From Ilumatobacter coccineus YM16-304 (lineage in GTDB: Bacteria; Actinomycetota; Acidimicrobiia; Acidimicrobiales; Ilumatobacteraceae): a DNA stretch of 64,000 nucleotides. The notes below the pieces were generated by a model. It had not been told where the DNA came from. It saw only the letters and a list, made by a program, of their open reading frames with translations, and did not search any database. The position numbers and the translations under genes are program-made. Location of the stretch: positions 2,728,001-2,792,000 of the forward strand of contig NC_020520.1 in the NCBI RefSeq assembly GCF_000348785.1, in the 5' to 3' direction. Positions 1 through 7,832 of the stretch are shown one piece after another; position 1 is the first letter of the stretch, and each line of letters opens with the position of its first letter.

Positions 1-650
1 TGGTTCTGAAAGATCGACGTCGTTTCGCCGTGGCCGTGTGGCCGGTCGCCCTGGCCGGACTCGTCCTCGGCGCCTGCGGAGGCAGCGACGCCGCCGGTCC
101 GTCGGTGAGTACCGTCGATCTCAGTTCGACCGCGTTCGTCACCCGGCCTCCCGAGACCACCTCCACCACGATCGCCGGCGTCGTCGACGATTCGATCGCG
201 GCCGGCGAACAGGAATACACGATCCAGAGCGGCGACTTCCCGCTGCGCGTCGCCGACCTGTTCGGCGTGTCCGTCGAAGACATCGGTGCCTACAACGGCT
301 GGGCCGGCTGCACGTCGCTGAACTGCCCGCAGTTCCCTGGCATCGGCTCGATCATCAAGATCCCGCCGGGCGCCACCAACCTCAACGTCTCGACGCCCGT
401 CGATCCCGGCGTCGAAGTCGTCACCGGCGGCGAAGCCGAACAACCGGTCGGCGACACCATCCCCGAAGCCGGCGACAACTGTGCCCCGGGCAGCTACACG
501 ATCGAAGAAGGCGACACGACCCGCCTCGCCGTCGCGAACAAGTTCGACGTCACCGTCGAAGCCATGGACGCCGCCAACGCCCAGACCAACGGCTACAGCG
601 CGTTCTACCCCGGCCTCCAGATCGTCATCCCCGCCAAATCCGACTGTTAA
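1..650 (+). CDS. LysM-domain lipoprotein (5' end just outside window)
   Basis: Exported lipoprotein with two LysM modules, a fold that usually binds peptidoglycan or chitin-type glycans. The frame is open to the window edge. The first two bases are TG and could complete an ATG or GTG one base upstream, giving a start of M-V-L-K-D-R-R-R, a good basic n-region. A hydrophobic stretch and the lipobox L-G-A-C follow, then a Ser/Thr-rich linker. The first LysM begins near Y-T-I-Q-S-G-D and ends near S-I-I-K-I-P; the second begins at Y-T-I-E-E-G-D-T and ends at Q-I-V-I-P. The first LysM has a Cys-containing insert (C-T-S-L-N-C). The Met/Val at base 30 would cut off the basic n-region, so I favour the start just outside the window. 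The ligand is inferred from the family only. Confidence 0.8.
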   Translation, partial: VLKDRRRFAVAVWPVALAGLVLGACGGSDAAGPSVSTVDLSSTAFVTRPPETTSTTIAGVVDDSIAAGEQEYTIQSGDFPLRVADLFGVSVEDIGAYNGWAGCTSLNCPQFPGIGSIIKIPPGATNLNVSTPVDPGVEVVTGGEAEQPVGDTIPEAGDNCAPGSYTIEEGDTTRLAVANKFDVTVEAMDAANAQTNGYSAFYPGLQIVIPAKSDC

Positions 651-656
651 CACTTG

Positions 657-845
657 TTGGTGCCCGCAGGGACGTGCGACCGCATGTCTCAGGTGCGAGC
701 ACCGACGCCAGCCTTGCTCGCTGGCGCTCGCGGCGGCGGCCGTCACGATGTCGGTGCCCGCAGGGACGTGCGACCGCATGTCTCTGGTGCGAGCACCGAC
801 GCCAGCCTTGCTCGCTGGCGCTCGCGGCGGCGGCCGTTGACCATG
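657..845 (+). repeat. two tandem copies of a ~94-bp palindromic repeat
   Basis: Copy 1 is 657-750 and copy 2 is 751-845; they differ at only a few positions, and a third copy starts at 846 but ends after about 12 bases. Inside copy 1, CGCCAGC (706-712) pairs perfectly with GCTGGCG (720-726) around a 7-base loop, and GCGAG (695-699) pairs with CTCGC (727-731) outside it. The hairpin-bearing layout between convergent genes resembles a REP-type element. Confidence 0.75.
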
Positions 846-907
846 TTGGTGCCCGCCGTTACATCGCTCCCGGAGCGCTGTCATTGACTTTCTTGCCGGT
901 GCAGTGA

Positions 908-973
908 GCGCCAGCGAGCAAACCTGGCGTTTCGCTCGCACCTGAGGTCTGCTGTCGCACGTCTCGGCGGGCG
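908..973 (-). repeat. diverged inverted copy of the palindromic repeat
   Basis: Read on the minus strand, this stretch follows the 657-845 repeat nearly base for base: the segment around GACGTGCGAC, then CTCAGGTGCGAGC, then CGCCAG-loop-CTGGCG. The six-pair inner stem is kept although the loop flank has drifted. It lies just downstream of the hydrolase gene that ends at 993. Confidence 0.65.
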
Positions 974-992
974 AAAAAAGGCAGAACGGCCC

Positions 993-1673
993 CTAGATCT
1001 GGTCGAAGACGAAGTTGATCTGCTTCACGGTCTCCATCGACGCGCTCGACGCTGCCGAATAGCGGTGTCCCGGGTACAGAATCGTGTCGTCGGGAACCTC
1101 GGCCAGACGTTGCAGGCTCTGGAGCATCTGCTGCGCGTTCGAACCGGGAAGATCGGTCCGGCCGCAGCCTTCGAGGAACAGCGTGTCGCCGGCCACGAGT
1201 CGACCATCGACCAGGAAGCACTGACTCCCCGGCGTGTGGCCCGGCGTGTGCAACAGCGTGATGTCGATCTCGCCGACGCGGAGAACGTCACCCGACGAGT
1301 GGGTGACGAGGTGATCGTCGCGGACCTCGGTGGTCTTCTGGACCCACTCGTGCTCATCGGCCTGGATGTGGATCGGACAGTCGACCCGGTCGAGGAGCGC
1401 AGCGATGCCTTCGATCGTGTGGCCCATCATCGACCCGCCGACGTGATCGGGGTGATAGTGCGTGGCGAGGACACCGGTCACCGTCATGTCGTCGACGGCG
1501 ACCGCGTCGACGAGGTCGTTCACGGCGTACGCCGGGTCGACCAGGACGCACTCGCCGGTCTGTCGATCACCGATGGCGTAGACGAAGTTGACCATCTGCT
1601 GAGCGAGCGGGTCGCCCACGGCGAAGTCCTGCCCGGAGAGCAGTTGGCGGAAGTACAGACGATCGTCGCTCAT
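993..1673 (-). CDS. metallo-beta-lactamase-fold hydrolase
   Basis: Binuclear-metal hydrolase of the MBL fold, closest in layout to the glyoxalase II / persulfide dioxygenase branch. The 226-residue protein has the signature T-H-Y-H-P-D-H-V-G-G (HxHxDH), a following H in L-L-H-T-P-G-H-T-P-G-S, the bridging Asp in L-V-A-G-D-T-L-F, and a terminal His in L-Y-P-G-H. The start is the ATG at 1673 giving M-S-D-D-R-L-Y-F; a longer reading frame upstream runs into the divergent gene's promoter and looks non-coding. It is divergent from the oxidoreductase gene at 1727. The substrate cannot be told from sequence; thiol-ester or persulfide is a guess from the family. Confidence 0.85.
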   Translation of the reverse strand: MSDDRLYFRQLLSGQDFAVGDPLAQQMVNFVYAIGDRQTGECVLVDPAYAVNDLVDAVAVDDMTVTGVLATHYHPDHVGGSMMGHTIEGIAALLDRVDCPIHIQADEHEWVQKTTEVRDDHLVTHSSGDVLRVGEIDITLLHTPGHTPGSQCFLVDGRLVAGDTLFLEGCGRTDLPGSNAQQMLQSLQRLAEVPDDTILYPGHRYSAASSASMETVKQINFVFDQI

Positions 1674-1711
1674 CACGACAGTGTGGCAGCTCGGTTGCGC
1701 GATTGACGTCC

Positions 1712-1717
1712 TACGCT
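1712..1717 (+). promoter_or_regulatory. -10 box TACGCT, near-leaderless start
   Basis: TACGCT ends 9 bases before the ATG at 1727. No ribosome-binding site fits in between, so transcription should start at or within a few bases of the start codon. Confidence 0.5.
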
Positions 1718-1726
1718 TGGCACCGT

Positions 1727-2947
1727 ATGAGTGACAACGCGACCTCCTCACCCGACACGGGTGCGCCAGTCCGGTATGGCGTGATCGGTACCGGCATGAT
1801 GGGTGTCGAGCACATCCAGAACATCCTCGCGATGGAAGGCGCGGTGGTCACCGCAGTCGCCGACCCGCACCCCGAGTCGCAGGAGTGGGCGCGAATCGCG
1901 GTACGCACGTGGTTCGACCAGAAGCCGTACCAGCACGGCCTGGTGAGCGCCGGGTCCGACGGTCCGGTCGCACCCGCCGAACTGGCCGTGTTCGACGACC
2001 ACGTCGCGCTGCTCGACTCCGGCCTCGTCGACGCCGTCGTCGTCGCCTCCCCGAACCACACGCACGTCGACGTGCTGCTCGACGTCCTCGACCGGCCGAT
2101 CCACGTGCTCGTCGAGAAGCCGCTGTGCACCACGCTCGAAGACTGTCGCCGCGTCATCGAAGCGGCCGACGCCTCGAAGGAACGCTTCCCCGACCGTGTC
2201 GTATGGATGGGTCTCGAGTATCGCTACATGCCACCGATCCGCCGCCTGATCGCCGAGGTCGACGGCGGCACGATCGGTGCGCCGCGCATGGTCGCCATCC
2301 GCGAGCACCGGTTCCCGTTCCTCGTCAAGGTCGACAACTGGAACCGCTTCAGCCGCAACACCGGTGGCACGCTCGTCGAGAAGTGCTGCCACTTCTTCGA
2401 CCTGATGATCAACATCATCGGGTCGAAGCCGACGCGTGTCATGGCGTCGGGCGGTCAGGACGTCAACCACCTCGACGAGACCTACGACGGCGAGGTACCC
2501 GACATCCTCGACAACGCGTACGTGATCGTCGACTTCGAGAACGGGGCCCGGGCGATGCTCGACCTCTGCATGTTCGCCGAGGCGAGCAAGAACGAACGTG
2601 AGATCAGCGTCGTCGGCCCGAAGGGCAAGCTCGAAGCCCTCGACACCGAGAGCCTCATCCGCGTCGGCCGTCGCACCGACGACATCGTGAGCGGTATCAA
2701 CATCGTCAGCGAGGAGCGCGTGAGTGCCCCCGACGTCAAGCACGTCGGCCTCCACCACGGCGCCAGCTACCTCGAGCACGTCGACTTCCTCGACGCCATC
2801 GTGTCGGGCCGGCCCGCGGCGGTCACGCTGCGCGACGGCCTGTGGTCGGCGGCGATCGGGTTCGCCGCGCACCGTTCGATCGACACCGGCGCTCCGGTCG
2901 ACCTGTGGACCCTCGACGAGTTGTCCGACCTGGAGTTCGTCTCGTGA
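1727..2947 (+). CDS. Gfo/Idh/MocA-family oxidoreductase
   Basis: NAD(P)-dependent dehydrogenase of the glucose-fructose oxidoreductase / inositol dehydrogenase family, 406 residues. The Rossmann motif is G-V-I-G-T-G-M-M-G near residue 22, and the E-K-P-L-C segment of the family follows. H-F-F-D-L in the C-terminal half may supply the usual conserved His/Asp. The ATG at 1727 is chosen because a -10 box lies just upstream; an earlier TTG would lie inside the promoter. The stop overlaps the start of the ProA-like gene (GTGA), so the two are translationally coupled and probably act in one pathway. The substrate (sugar, inositol or related polyol) is not identifiable. Confidence 0.88.
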   Translation: MSDNATSSPDTGAPVRYGVIGTGMMGVEHIQNILAMEGAVVTAVADPHPESQEWARIAVRTWFDQKPYQHGLVSAGSDGPVAPAELAVFDDHVALLDSGLVDAVVVASPNHTHVDVLLDVLDRPIHVLVEKPLCTTLEDCRRVIEAADASKERFPDRVVWMGLEYRYMPPIRRLIAEVDGGTIGAPRMVAIREHRFPFLVKVDNWNRFSRNTGGTLVEKCCHFFDLMINIIGSKPTRVMASGGQDVNHLDETYDGEVPDILDNAYVIVDFENGARAMLDLCMFAEASKNEREISVVGPKGKLEALDTESLIRVGRRTDDIVSGINIVSEERVSAPDVKHVGLHHGASYLEHVDFLDAIVSGRPAAVTLRDGLWSAAIGFAAHRSIDTGAPVDLWTLDELSDLEFVS

Positions 2948-4446
2948 CAGGACGCCTCGAGTCGCTCACAGCCGGACAACCGATCGTGTACGGCGGCGAC
3001 CGTGTCACGCACGTCGACGACGACCTCGCTGCGGCGTTTGAGCCCGGCGACCATCTCGTCGTGGTGCAGCAGACCGGCGATCTTCTACACGTTCCGCAGT
3101 CGGAGCATCACATCGTCGAGTCTGCGGTCACCGCCGCACTCGACGGTTTCGCCGAACTCGCCCGTTCGTCCGACGAGCAGATCACCGCGTTCTTCGAGCG
3201 CTTCGCCGATCTGCTCGCCGACGACGAGGTGTTCGCTGTCATCGCGTCGGCGAACGACGCCGACGTCGCGGCGGCAGCAGCGAGGGGCCGCTCGACCACC
3301 CGACTCGAACTCGGCGCCACGATGCGCGACGACATGATCGCCGGTCTTCGCGAGTGGGCGAAGGCTGACGCCGGTCGCGACGCGATCATCGACGTGATCG
3401 AACATCCGGGCTGGACGCTGGAATCCCGCCGTGCACCGCTCGGCGTCGTCGGGTTCGTGTTCGAGGGACGCCCCAACGTGTTCGCCGATGCGTGTGGGGT
3501 CGTCCGCACCGGCAACGCGGTCGTGTTCCGCATCGGCTCCGATGCGCTCGGCACCGCACGCGCGATCGTCTCGTCGGCGCTGCGGCCCGCACTCGAAGCG
3601 GCCAGCCTCCCGACCGGCATCGTCCAGTTGGTCGATTCGGCCAGTCGCTCGGCCGGGCACGCGCTGTTCAGCGACGCTCGACTCTCGCTGGCTGTCGCCC
3701 GTGGCTCCGGCGCTGCCGTGTCGCAGCTCGGCGCCGTCGCCGCGCAGGCCGGCGTGCCGGTGAGCTTGCACGGCACCGGCGGCGCCTGGATGGTCACGGG
3801 CCTCGGCGCCGACTCCGACACGGTGACCGCGGCGGTCACGCACTCACTCGACCGCAAGGTGTGCAACACGCTCAACGTCGTGGCGGTGCCCCAGGAAATC
3901 GCGGAGACGATCGTTCCTGCCGTGCTCGCCGGGCTCGACGCAGCCGCCGCAGCGCGCGGCACCGTCGGACGGCTCCACGTGGTCGAAGGCGGCGAACACG
4001 TCGTCCCCGCCGAGCGCTTCGTGCGGCAGGTCACCATCGATCGAGCCGACGGTCCGTCGGCAGAGACAGCGGCGTCGCCCATCGCCGAATCGGGCCTCGC
4101 CACCGAGTGGGAGTGGGAGAACTCGCCCGAGATCACGCTCGTCGTCGTCGACGACGTGGCGCACGCCGTGTCGCTGTGCAACCGCTACAGCCCGCACTTC
4201 GTGGCGTCGCTCGTCACCGACGACACCGCCGAGCACGATGCGTTCTACGCGGCGGTCGACGCTCCGTTCGTCACCGACGGCTTCACCCGCTGGGTCGACG
4301 GCCAGTACGCACTGAACAAGCCCGAACTGGGTCTGTCGAACTGGGAAGGCGGGCGGATGCTCGGCCGCGGCGGCGTGTTGTCGGGCGACAGCATCCACAC
4401 CGTCCGCTATCGCGCCCACATCGCCGATCACGGCACCCACCGCTGA
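2944..4446 (+). CDS. ProA-like aldehyde dehydrogenase with N-terminal extension
   Basis: Member of the gamma-glutamyl-phosphate reductase (ProA) branch of the aldehyde dehydrogenase superfamily. Diagnostic stretches are A-P-L-G-V-V-G-F-V-F-E-G-R-P-N-V (cofactor region), T-G-N-A-V-V-F-R, and D-R-K-V-C-N-T-L-N-V-V holding the catalytic Cys; the C-terminal end G-R-G-G-V-L-S-G-D differs from the usual ProA ending. At 500 residues it is roughly 80 longer than a usual ProA, with most of the excess as an extra N-terminal segment. It starts at a GTG overlapping the previous stop by four bases. No proB is nearby, and its coupled partner is a Gfo/Idh-type dehydrogenase, so I think it is a paralogue acting on another acyl phosphate or aldehyde rather than the proline enzyme. 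Confidence 0.75.
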   Translation: MTGRLESLTAGQPIVYGGDRVTHVDDDLAAAFEPGDHLVVVQQTGDLLHVPQSEHHIVESAVTAALDGFAELARSSDEQITAFFERFADLLADDEVFAVIASANDADVAAAAARGRSTTRLELGATMRDDMIAGLREWAKADAGRDAIIDVIEHPGWTLESRRAPLGVVGFVFEGRPNVFADACGVVRTGNAVVFRIGSDALGTARAIVSSALRPALEAASLPTGIVQLVDSASRSAGHALFSDARLSLAVARGSGAAVSQLGAVAAQAGVPVSLHGTGGAWMVTGLGADSDTVTAAVTHSLDRKVCNTLNVVAVPQEIAETIVPAVLAGLDAAAAARGTVGRLHVVEGGEHVVPAERFVRQVTIDRADGPSAETAASPIAESGLATEWEWENSPEITLVVVDDVAHAVSLCNRYSPHFVASLVTDDTAEHDAFYAAVDAPFVTDGFTRWVDGQYALNKPELGLSNWEGGRMLGRGGVLSGDSIHTVRYRAHIADHGTHR

Positions 4447-4470
4447 CCGGACCGGAGGCGCTGCTGTCGC

Positions 4471-4476
4471 TACGGT
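4471..4476 (+). promoter_or_regulatory. candidate -10 box TACGGT
   Basis: TACGGT ends 14 bases before the ATG at 4491. This predicts a very short leader of about 7 bases rather than a truly leaderless message. Confidence 0.35.
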
Positions 4477-4490
4477 GACGCGGTGATCGT

Positions 4491-6074
4491 ATGGCGACGT
4501 TGACACCGCCCCGTGTGCTGTTGGCCGCCGCGGTCGTGCTCGCCGCATGCTCGAGTGTGCCGGTCGAGACCGAGCGGGCCGACGTGGCTGTCGGGCCGGT
4601 ACCGACGATCCCCGGGCCGCCCGCCACGTCGACCGAATCGGCGGACACCGAAACGACCGCCAGCGCACCGCCCGACACACCGGCGACGACCGACACGGCG
4701 CCGACGACCGACACGGCGGTGCCAGATCCCGAACGGACGCGAGAGCCCGACCTCGGCGTCGGCGACGACCTCTTTCCCGATCTCGGTTCCTCCGACGTCG
4801 ACGTCCAGTCGTACCTCGTGCGACTCACCGTCGACCCGAGCCGCGACGAGATCGACGGGATCGTCACCATCGAGGCGGAGATCGCCGACGACATCGCCGT
4901 GATGCCGCTCGATCAGATCGGACTCGATGTCGATCAGGTCGCCGTCGACGGCGACGAGGCCGAGTTCGAACTCACCGACACGGAGTTGCTCGTCGAGTTG
5001 CCGCCCGACGTCGCCAGCGTCGTGACGGTGCGCATCGAGTACTCGTTCGTCCCCAACGGTGCGACCTCGGCGGTGGGACTCCCGTCGGGTTGGTTCGTCA
5101 ACGCGGCGACCGATGACTCGTACGTGCTCAACGAGCCCGACGGCGCCCGATCGTGGATGCCGAGCAACGATCACCCGTCCGACAAGGCGAAGTGGACGTT
5201 CGAGGTGACCGTGCCGCCGGGAACCACGGCGGCGGCGAACGGCGAGCTCATCGCACGCACGTCGGTCGACGGCGACGACGTGTGGATCTGGGCCGAGTTC
5301 GAACCGATGCCGACCTACCTGGTGCAGCTGATCGTCGGGAGCTACGAAGTCGTCGTGGCCGACCCGGTCGAACTCGCTTCGGGCAGAGAGGTGCCGCTCA
5401 CCCACGTGGTGCCGGCGGGAGAGCGCACCGTGTTCGAGGCGGCGTTCGAGTCGATCGGTCCGCAGATGGACTTCTTCGAGGCTCGCTTCGGCCCGTACCC
5501 GCTCGAACGCTACGGACTCGCCTTCGTCAACGATCTCTCGGGGCTGGCGATGGAGACGCAGGGGCGCTCGATGTTCGGCGCCGACGACTTCGCCCCGGAG
5601 GCGCCCGAGTTCCTGCAGGAACTGTTGCTCTCCCACGAGCTGGCCCACCAGTGGTTCGGCAACGCGGTGAGCCCGGCGACCTGGGGCGACATCTGGCTCA
5701 ACGAGAGCCTGGCCACGTACGCCCAGTGGCTGTGGCTCGACGAGGCCGGCCTGCAACCCCTCGACGACTTCGCCGCGGAGATGCTCGCCCGGCGACAGGT
5801 CGACGGCGAGTCGACCGGCGACCCGAGCGTCTCCGAACTGTTCGGCTTTCTCCGCTACGACGGCGGCGCACCGATCGTCCACGCGCTCCGTCTCACGATG
5901 GGCGACGACCCGTTCTTCGAGCTGTTGAGCGACTGGGTCGCCGACAACGCCGACACCTCGCGCACGACCGACGACTTCATCGACCTGGCCACCGAGGTTC
6001 ACCGCAGCGACCTCACCGCCTTCTTCGACGCCTGGCTCTTCGCCGGCGATCTTCCCGACGAGTACCCGAGCTGA
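4491..6074 (+). CDS. M1-family zinc aminopeptidase lipoprotein
   Basis: Surface-anchored metallopeptidase of family M1, 527 residues. The N-terminus has a signal sequence with lipobox L-A-A-C, then a Thr/Pro-rich spacer of about 70 residues before the domain. The zinc motif is H-E-L-A-H-Q-W-F-G, followed at the expected distance by N-E-S-L-A-T-Y, supplying the third ligand Glu. The exopeptidase motif normally written GAMEN reads G-L-A-M-E-T-Q here, a variant seen in secreted bacterial M1 proteins. It should trim peptides outside the membrane. It stands alone, convergent with the gene ending at 6103, with only 28 bases between them. Confidence 0.88.
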   Translation: MATLTPPRVLLAAAVVLAACSSVPVETERADVAVGPVPTIPGPPATSTESADTETTASAPPDTPATTDTAPTTDTAVPDPERTREPDLGVGDDLFPDLGSSDVDVQSYLVRLTVDPSRDEIDGIVTIEAEIADDIAVMPLDQIGLDVDQVAVDGDEAEFELTDTELLVELPPDVASVVTVRIEYSFVPNGATSAVGLPSGWFVNAATDDSYVLNEPDGARSWMPSNDHPSDKAKWTFEVTVPPGTTAAANGELIARTSVDGDDVWIWAEFEPMPTYLVQLIVGSYEVVVADPVELASGREVPLTHVVPAGERTVFEAAFESIGPQMDFFEARFGPYPLERYGLAFVNDLSGLAMETQGRSMFGADDFAPEAPEFLQELLLSHELAHQWFGNAVSPATWGDIWLNESLATYAQWLWLDEAGLQPLDDFAAEMLARRQVDGESTGDPSVSELFGFLRYDGGAPIVHALRLTMGDDPFFELLSDWVADNADTSRTTDDFIDLATEVHRSDLTAFFDAWLFAGDLPDEYPS

Positions 6075-6102
6075 CCGCGGGCCGCTCGTCGACCAGGCCG
6101 TG

Positions 6103-6822
6103 CTACTCGACGATGTCGGTCTCGGGCAGCGGCATGTGGAAGATGCCCGCCTGCGCGGAGCGCCAGTCTCCGACCCAGTCGAGTGCATCGAGCTGTGCAG
6201 CGCTGCGACGACTGCCGAGCGCCCGCATCAGTTCGAACGATCCGTCGGGCGCACCGGAGAGGTCGAGGGTGATGGTGGGCTCGGCGTCGGCGGGGCCGCC
6301 CGCCTGCCAGACGCCGGCGTCGCAGGCGAACCGCACGACGTCGCCCGAGCCGCTGGTGCGCAGGTCTCGGTCCATGATCAGCTTGGTGAACCCGAGGGTC
6401 AATGCCACGCCGCGGCTGTCGCGCCCGCCCGGTCGGCCGACCGCATGTCGAATGTCGTGTTCGTGTGCGACCGCATCGAGAACCATGCCGGCCATCTGGC
6501 CACCGCCGCTGACCATCAACTCCTTGAATGGCGGCGTGACCGACGCCCACTCGGCCATGATCTGCTCGACGTCGTGGCCGGCCCGATCGGCGATCGTGCG
6601 CGCCACCCAGGCGTCGGCGTCTGCTCCGGGAAGGTCACCGGCGAGAATCGACGCCGGGATCGCTGCCAGGTGAGCACAGGCGTCGTGCACGGTCCAGTCC
6701 GGACACGCAGGCACCACGCGCTCCGCGTCGTCGTCGCCCAGCGTCGACACGAGTTCGGCGATTCGTCGGCGGCACGCATCGTATTCGTCGGCGCATTCGG
6801 CCCAGTCCAGCAACTCGTTCAT
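6103..6822 (-). CDS. DinB/maleylpyruvate isomerase-fold protein (TIGR03083/84-like)
   Basis: A 239-residue protein of the DinB-like family often annotated as mycothiol-dependent maleylpyruvate isomerase. The N-terminal half has P-A-C-P-D-W-T-V-H-D-A-C-A-H-L, with the His of W-x-V-x-D-x-x-x-H-L that ligands metal in this fold, and a later E-H-D-I-R-H-A-V supplies two more His. Substrates in most actinobacterial members are unknown. I start it at the ATG at 6822 (M-N-E-L-L-D-W-A); an upstream extension would cross the divergent gene's promoter and is Arg-rich. It is divergent from the CPBP protease gene at 6891, leaving 68 bases between. Confidence 0.75.
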   Translation of the reverse strand: MNELLDWAECADEYDACRRRIAELVSTLGDDDAERVVPACPDWTVHDACAHLAAIPASILAGDLPGADADAWVARTIADRAGHDVEQIMAEWASVTPPFKELMVSGGGQMAGMVLDAVAHEHDIRHAVGRPGGRDSRGVALTLGFTKLIMDRDLRTSGSGDVVRFACDAGVWQAGGPADAEPTITLDLSGAPDGSFELMRALGSRRSAAQLDALDWVGDWRSAQAGIFHMPLPETDIVE

Positions 6823-6873
6823 CTCGTCGAGTGTGTCAGAGTCGATTCGGTGTCTCGGAGCCGGTGCGTCGCG

Positions 6874-6879
6874 TACCCT
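6874..6879 (+). promoter_or_regulatory. -10 box TACCCT
   Basis: TACCCT ends 11 bases before the ATG at 6891, slightly farther than at most genes of this window, so a leader of only a few bases is expected. Confidence 0.4.
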
Positions 6880-6890
6880 GCGGGGCAGCG

Positions 6891-7832
6891 ATGAGCGATC
6901 TGCCACCACCGTCCGTTCCGGCACCCGTTCCGCCGCCGCGATCGGGGCCGCCGAATCCGCCGTGGCCGCAGGCCGGTCCGGTCTGGAGCGCACCGCCGGT
7001 CCCCGGGTTCGCCCCGCCCAAGCCGCCGCACGAGACGCTGCCCTGGCAGCCGGGAGTGGGCGCGGTGACGGTGCTGATCGTCTCGCTGATCGCCTCCAAG
7101 TTCCTCCTCGACGCGCTGGTCGAGTTCGATTGGCCGATCGTGGTCTACGTGGTCATCCTCGGACTCGTCGGGTACGGCCCGTCGGTGGCGTGGTGGCTGG
7201 TCGCATCGAAACGATGGGGGACCGGGCAGCCGATCCGCGATGTCGGCGCCACACCGCGCTGGTCCGACCTCGGGTGGGGCCCGCTGATCTGGTTGGCGGC
7301 GATCGGCACACAGGTCGTGATCGCCATCGCGGTGATCGGCTTCGACATCCCGATCTCCAACAACACCGACGGCATCTCCGAACTGCAAGCCGATCGGAGC
7401 TACGTCGTCGCAATCGTGATCACCGCGGTGATCGCCGCACCGCTCGTGGAGGAGATCGTGTTCCGCGGCTTGATGATGCGCAGCCTGCTCGGCAGGTTCG
7501 GGCCGGTCGTGGCGGTCGGGATCCAGGGCGTGCTCTTCGGGCTCGCACACGTCGACCCCGTGCGCGGTGCGGGGAACATCGGCCTGGCGCTGGTGCTGAG
7601 CGGCGTCGGATGCGCCCTCGGCGGATTCGCCTACCTGCTGCGTCGTATCGGGCCGGCGATGGTCGCTCACTCGATCTTCAACGGCGTGGCGATGATCCTC
7701 GTGCTCACCGGCGTGGCCGATCGGGTGCGCGAGGAGAACCCCGACCCGTTCGGGTCAGTCGTCGGGAAACAGATCGCGGTTGTCGATGAGGCGAACGTCG
7801 TCGAACCACACGGCGGTGGCGACGCGAGCTGA
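6891..7832 (+). CDS. CPBP-family intramembrane glutamic protease
   Basis: Membrane protease of the CPBP (CAAX protease / bacteriocin-processing) family, 313 residues. About 60 residues of Pro-rich cytosolic tail precede the hydrophobic segments. The three catalytic signatures are present: E-E-I-V-F-R-G (EExxxR), F-G-L-A-H (FxxxH) and H-S-I-F-N (HxxxN). The substrate is unknown; the family includes prenyl-protein and sigma-factor-release proteases. The last 78 bases overlap the 3' end of panC on the other strand, so its C-terminal tail (after the final membrane helix) is encoded antisense to the end of PanC. The tail looks hydrophilic and dispensable. Confidence 0.85.
   Translation: MSDLPPPSVPAPVPPPRSGPPNPPWPQAGPVWSAPPVPGFAPPKPPHETLPWQPGVGAVTVLIVSLIASKFLLDALVEFDWPIVVYVVILGLVGYGPSVAWWLVASKRWGTGQPIRDVGATPRWSDLGWGPLIWLAAIGTQVVIAIAVIGFDIPISNNTDGISELQADRSYVVAIVITAVIAAPLVEEIVFRGLMMRSLLGRFGPVVAVGIQGVLFGLAHVDPVRGAGNIGLALVLSGVGCALGGFAYLLRRIGPAMVAHSIFNGVAMILVLTGVADRVREENPDPFGSVVGKQIAVVDEANVVEPHGGGDAS

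Larger units (their letters stand above)
651..992. other. convergent intergenic region filled with repeat copies
   Basis: The 342 bases lie between the stop of the LysM lipoprotein gene and the stop of the minus-strand hydrolase. They hold two tandem copies of a palindromic repeat (657-750 and 751-845), the first dozen bases of a third (846-857) and a diverged inverted copy (908-973). Short open frames exist here but follow the repeat sequence and show no protein-like composition, so I see no gene. Confidence 0.6.

Noticed and set aside
657-857. Possible CRISPR array
   Set aside because: The units are ~94 bases, directly abutting with no unique spacers, only two and a fraction copies, and no cas genes are present.
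4470-6188. A 572-codon minus-strand frame opposite the M1 peptidase
   Set aside because: Arg/Gly/Asp-rich composition without motifs, while the plus strand has an intact zinc peptidase.
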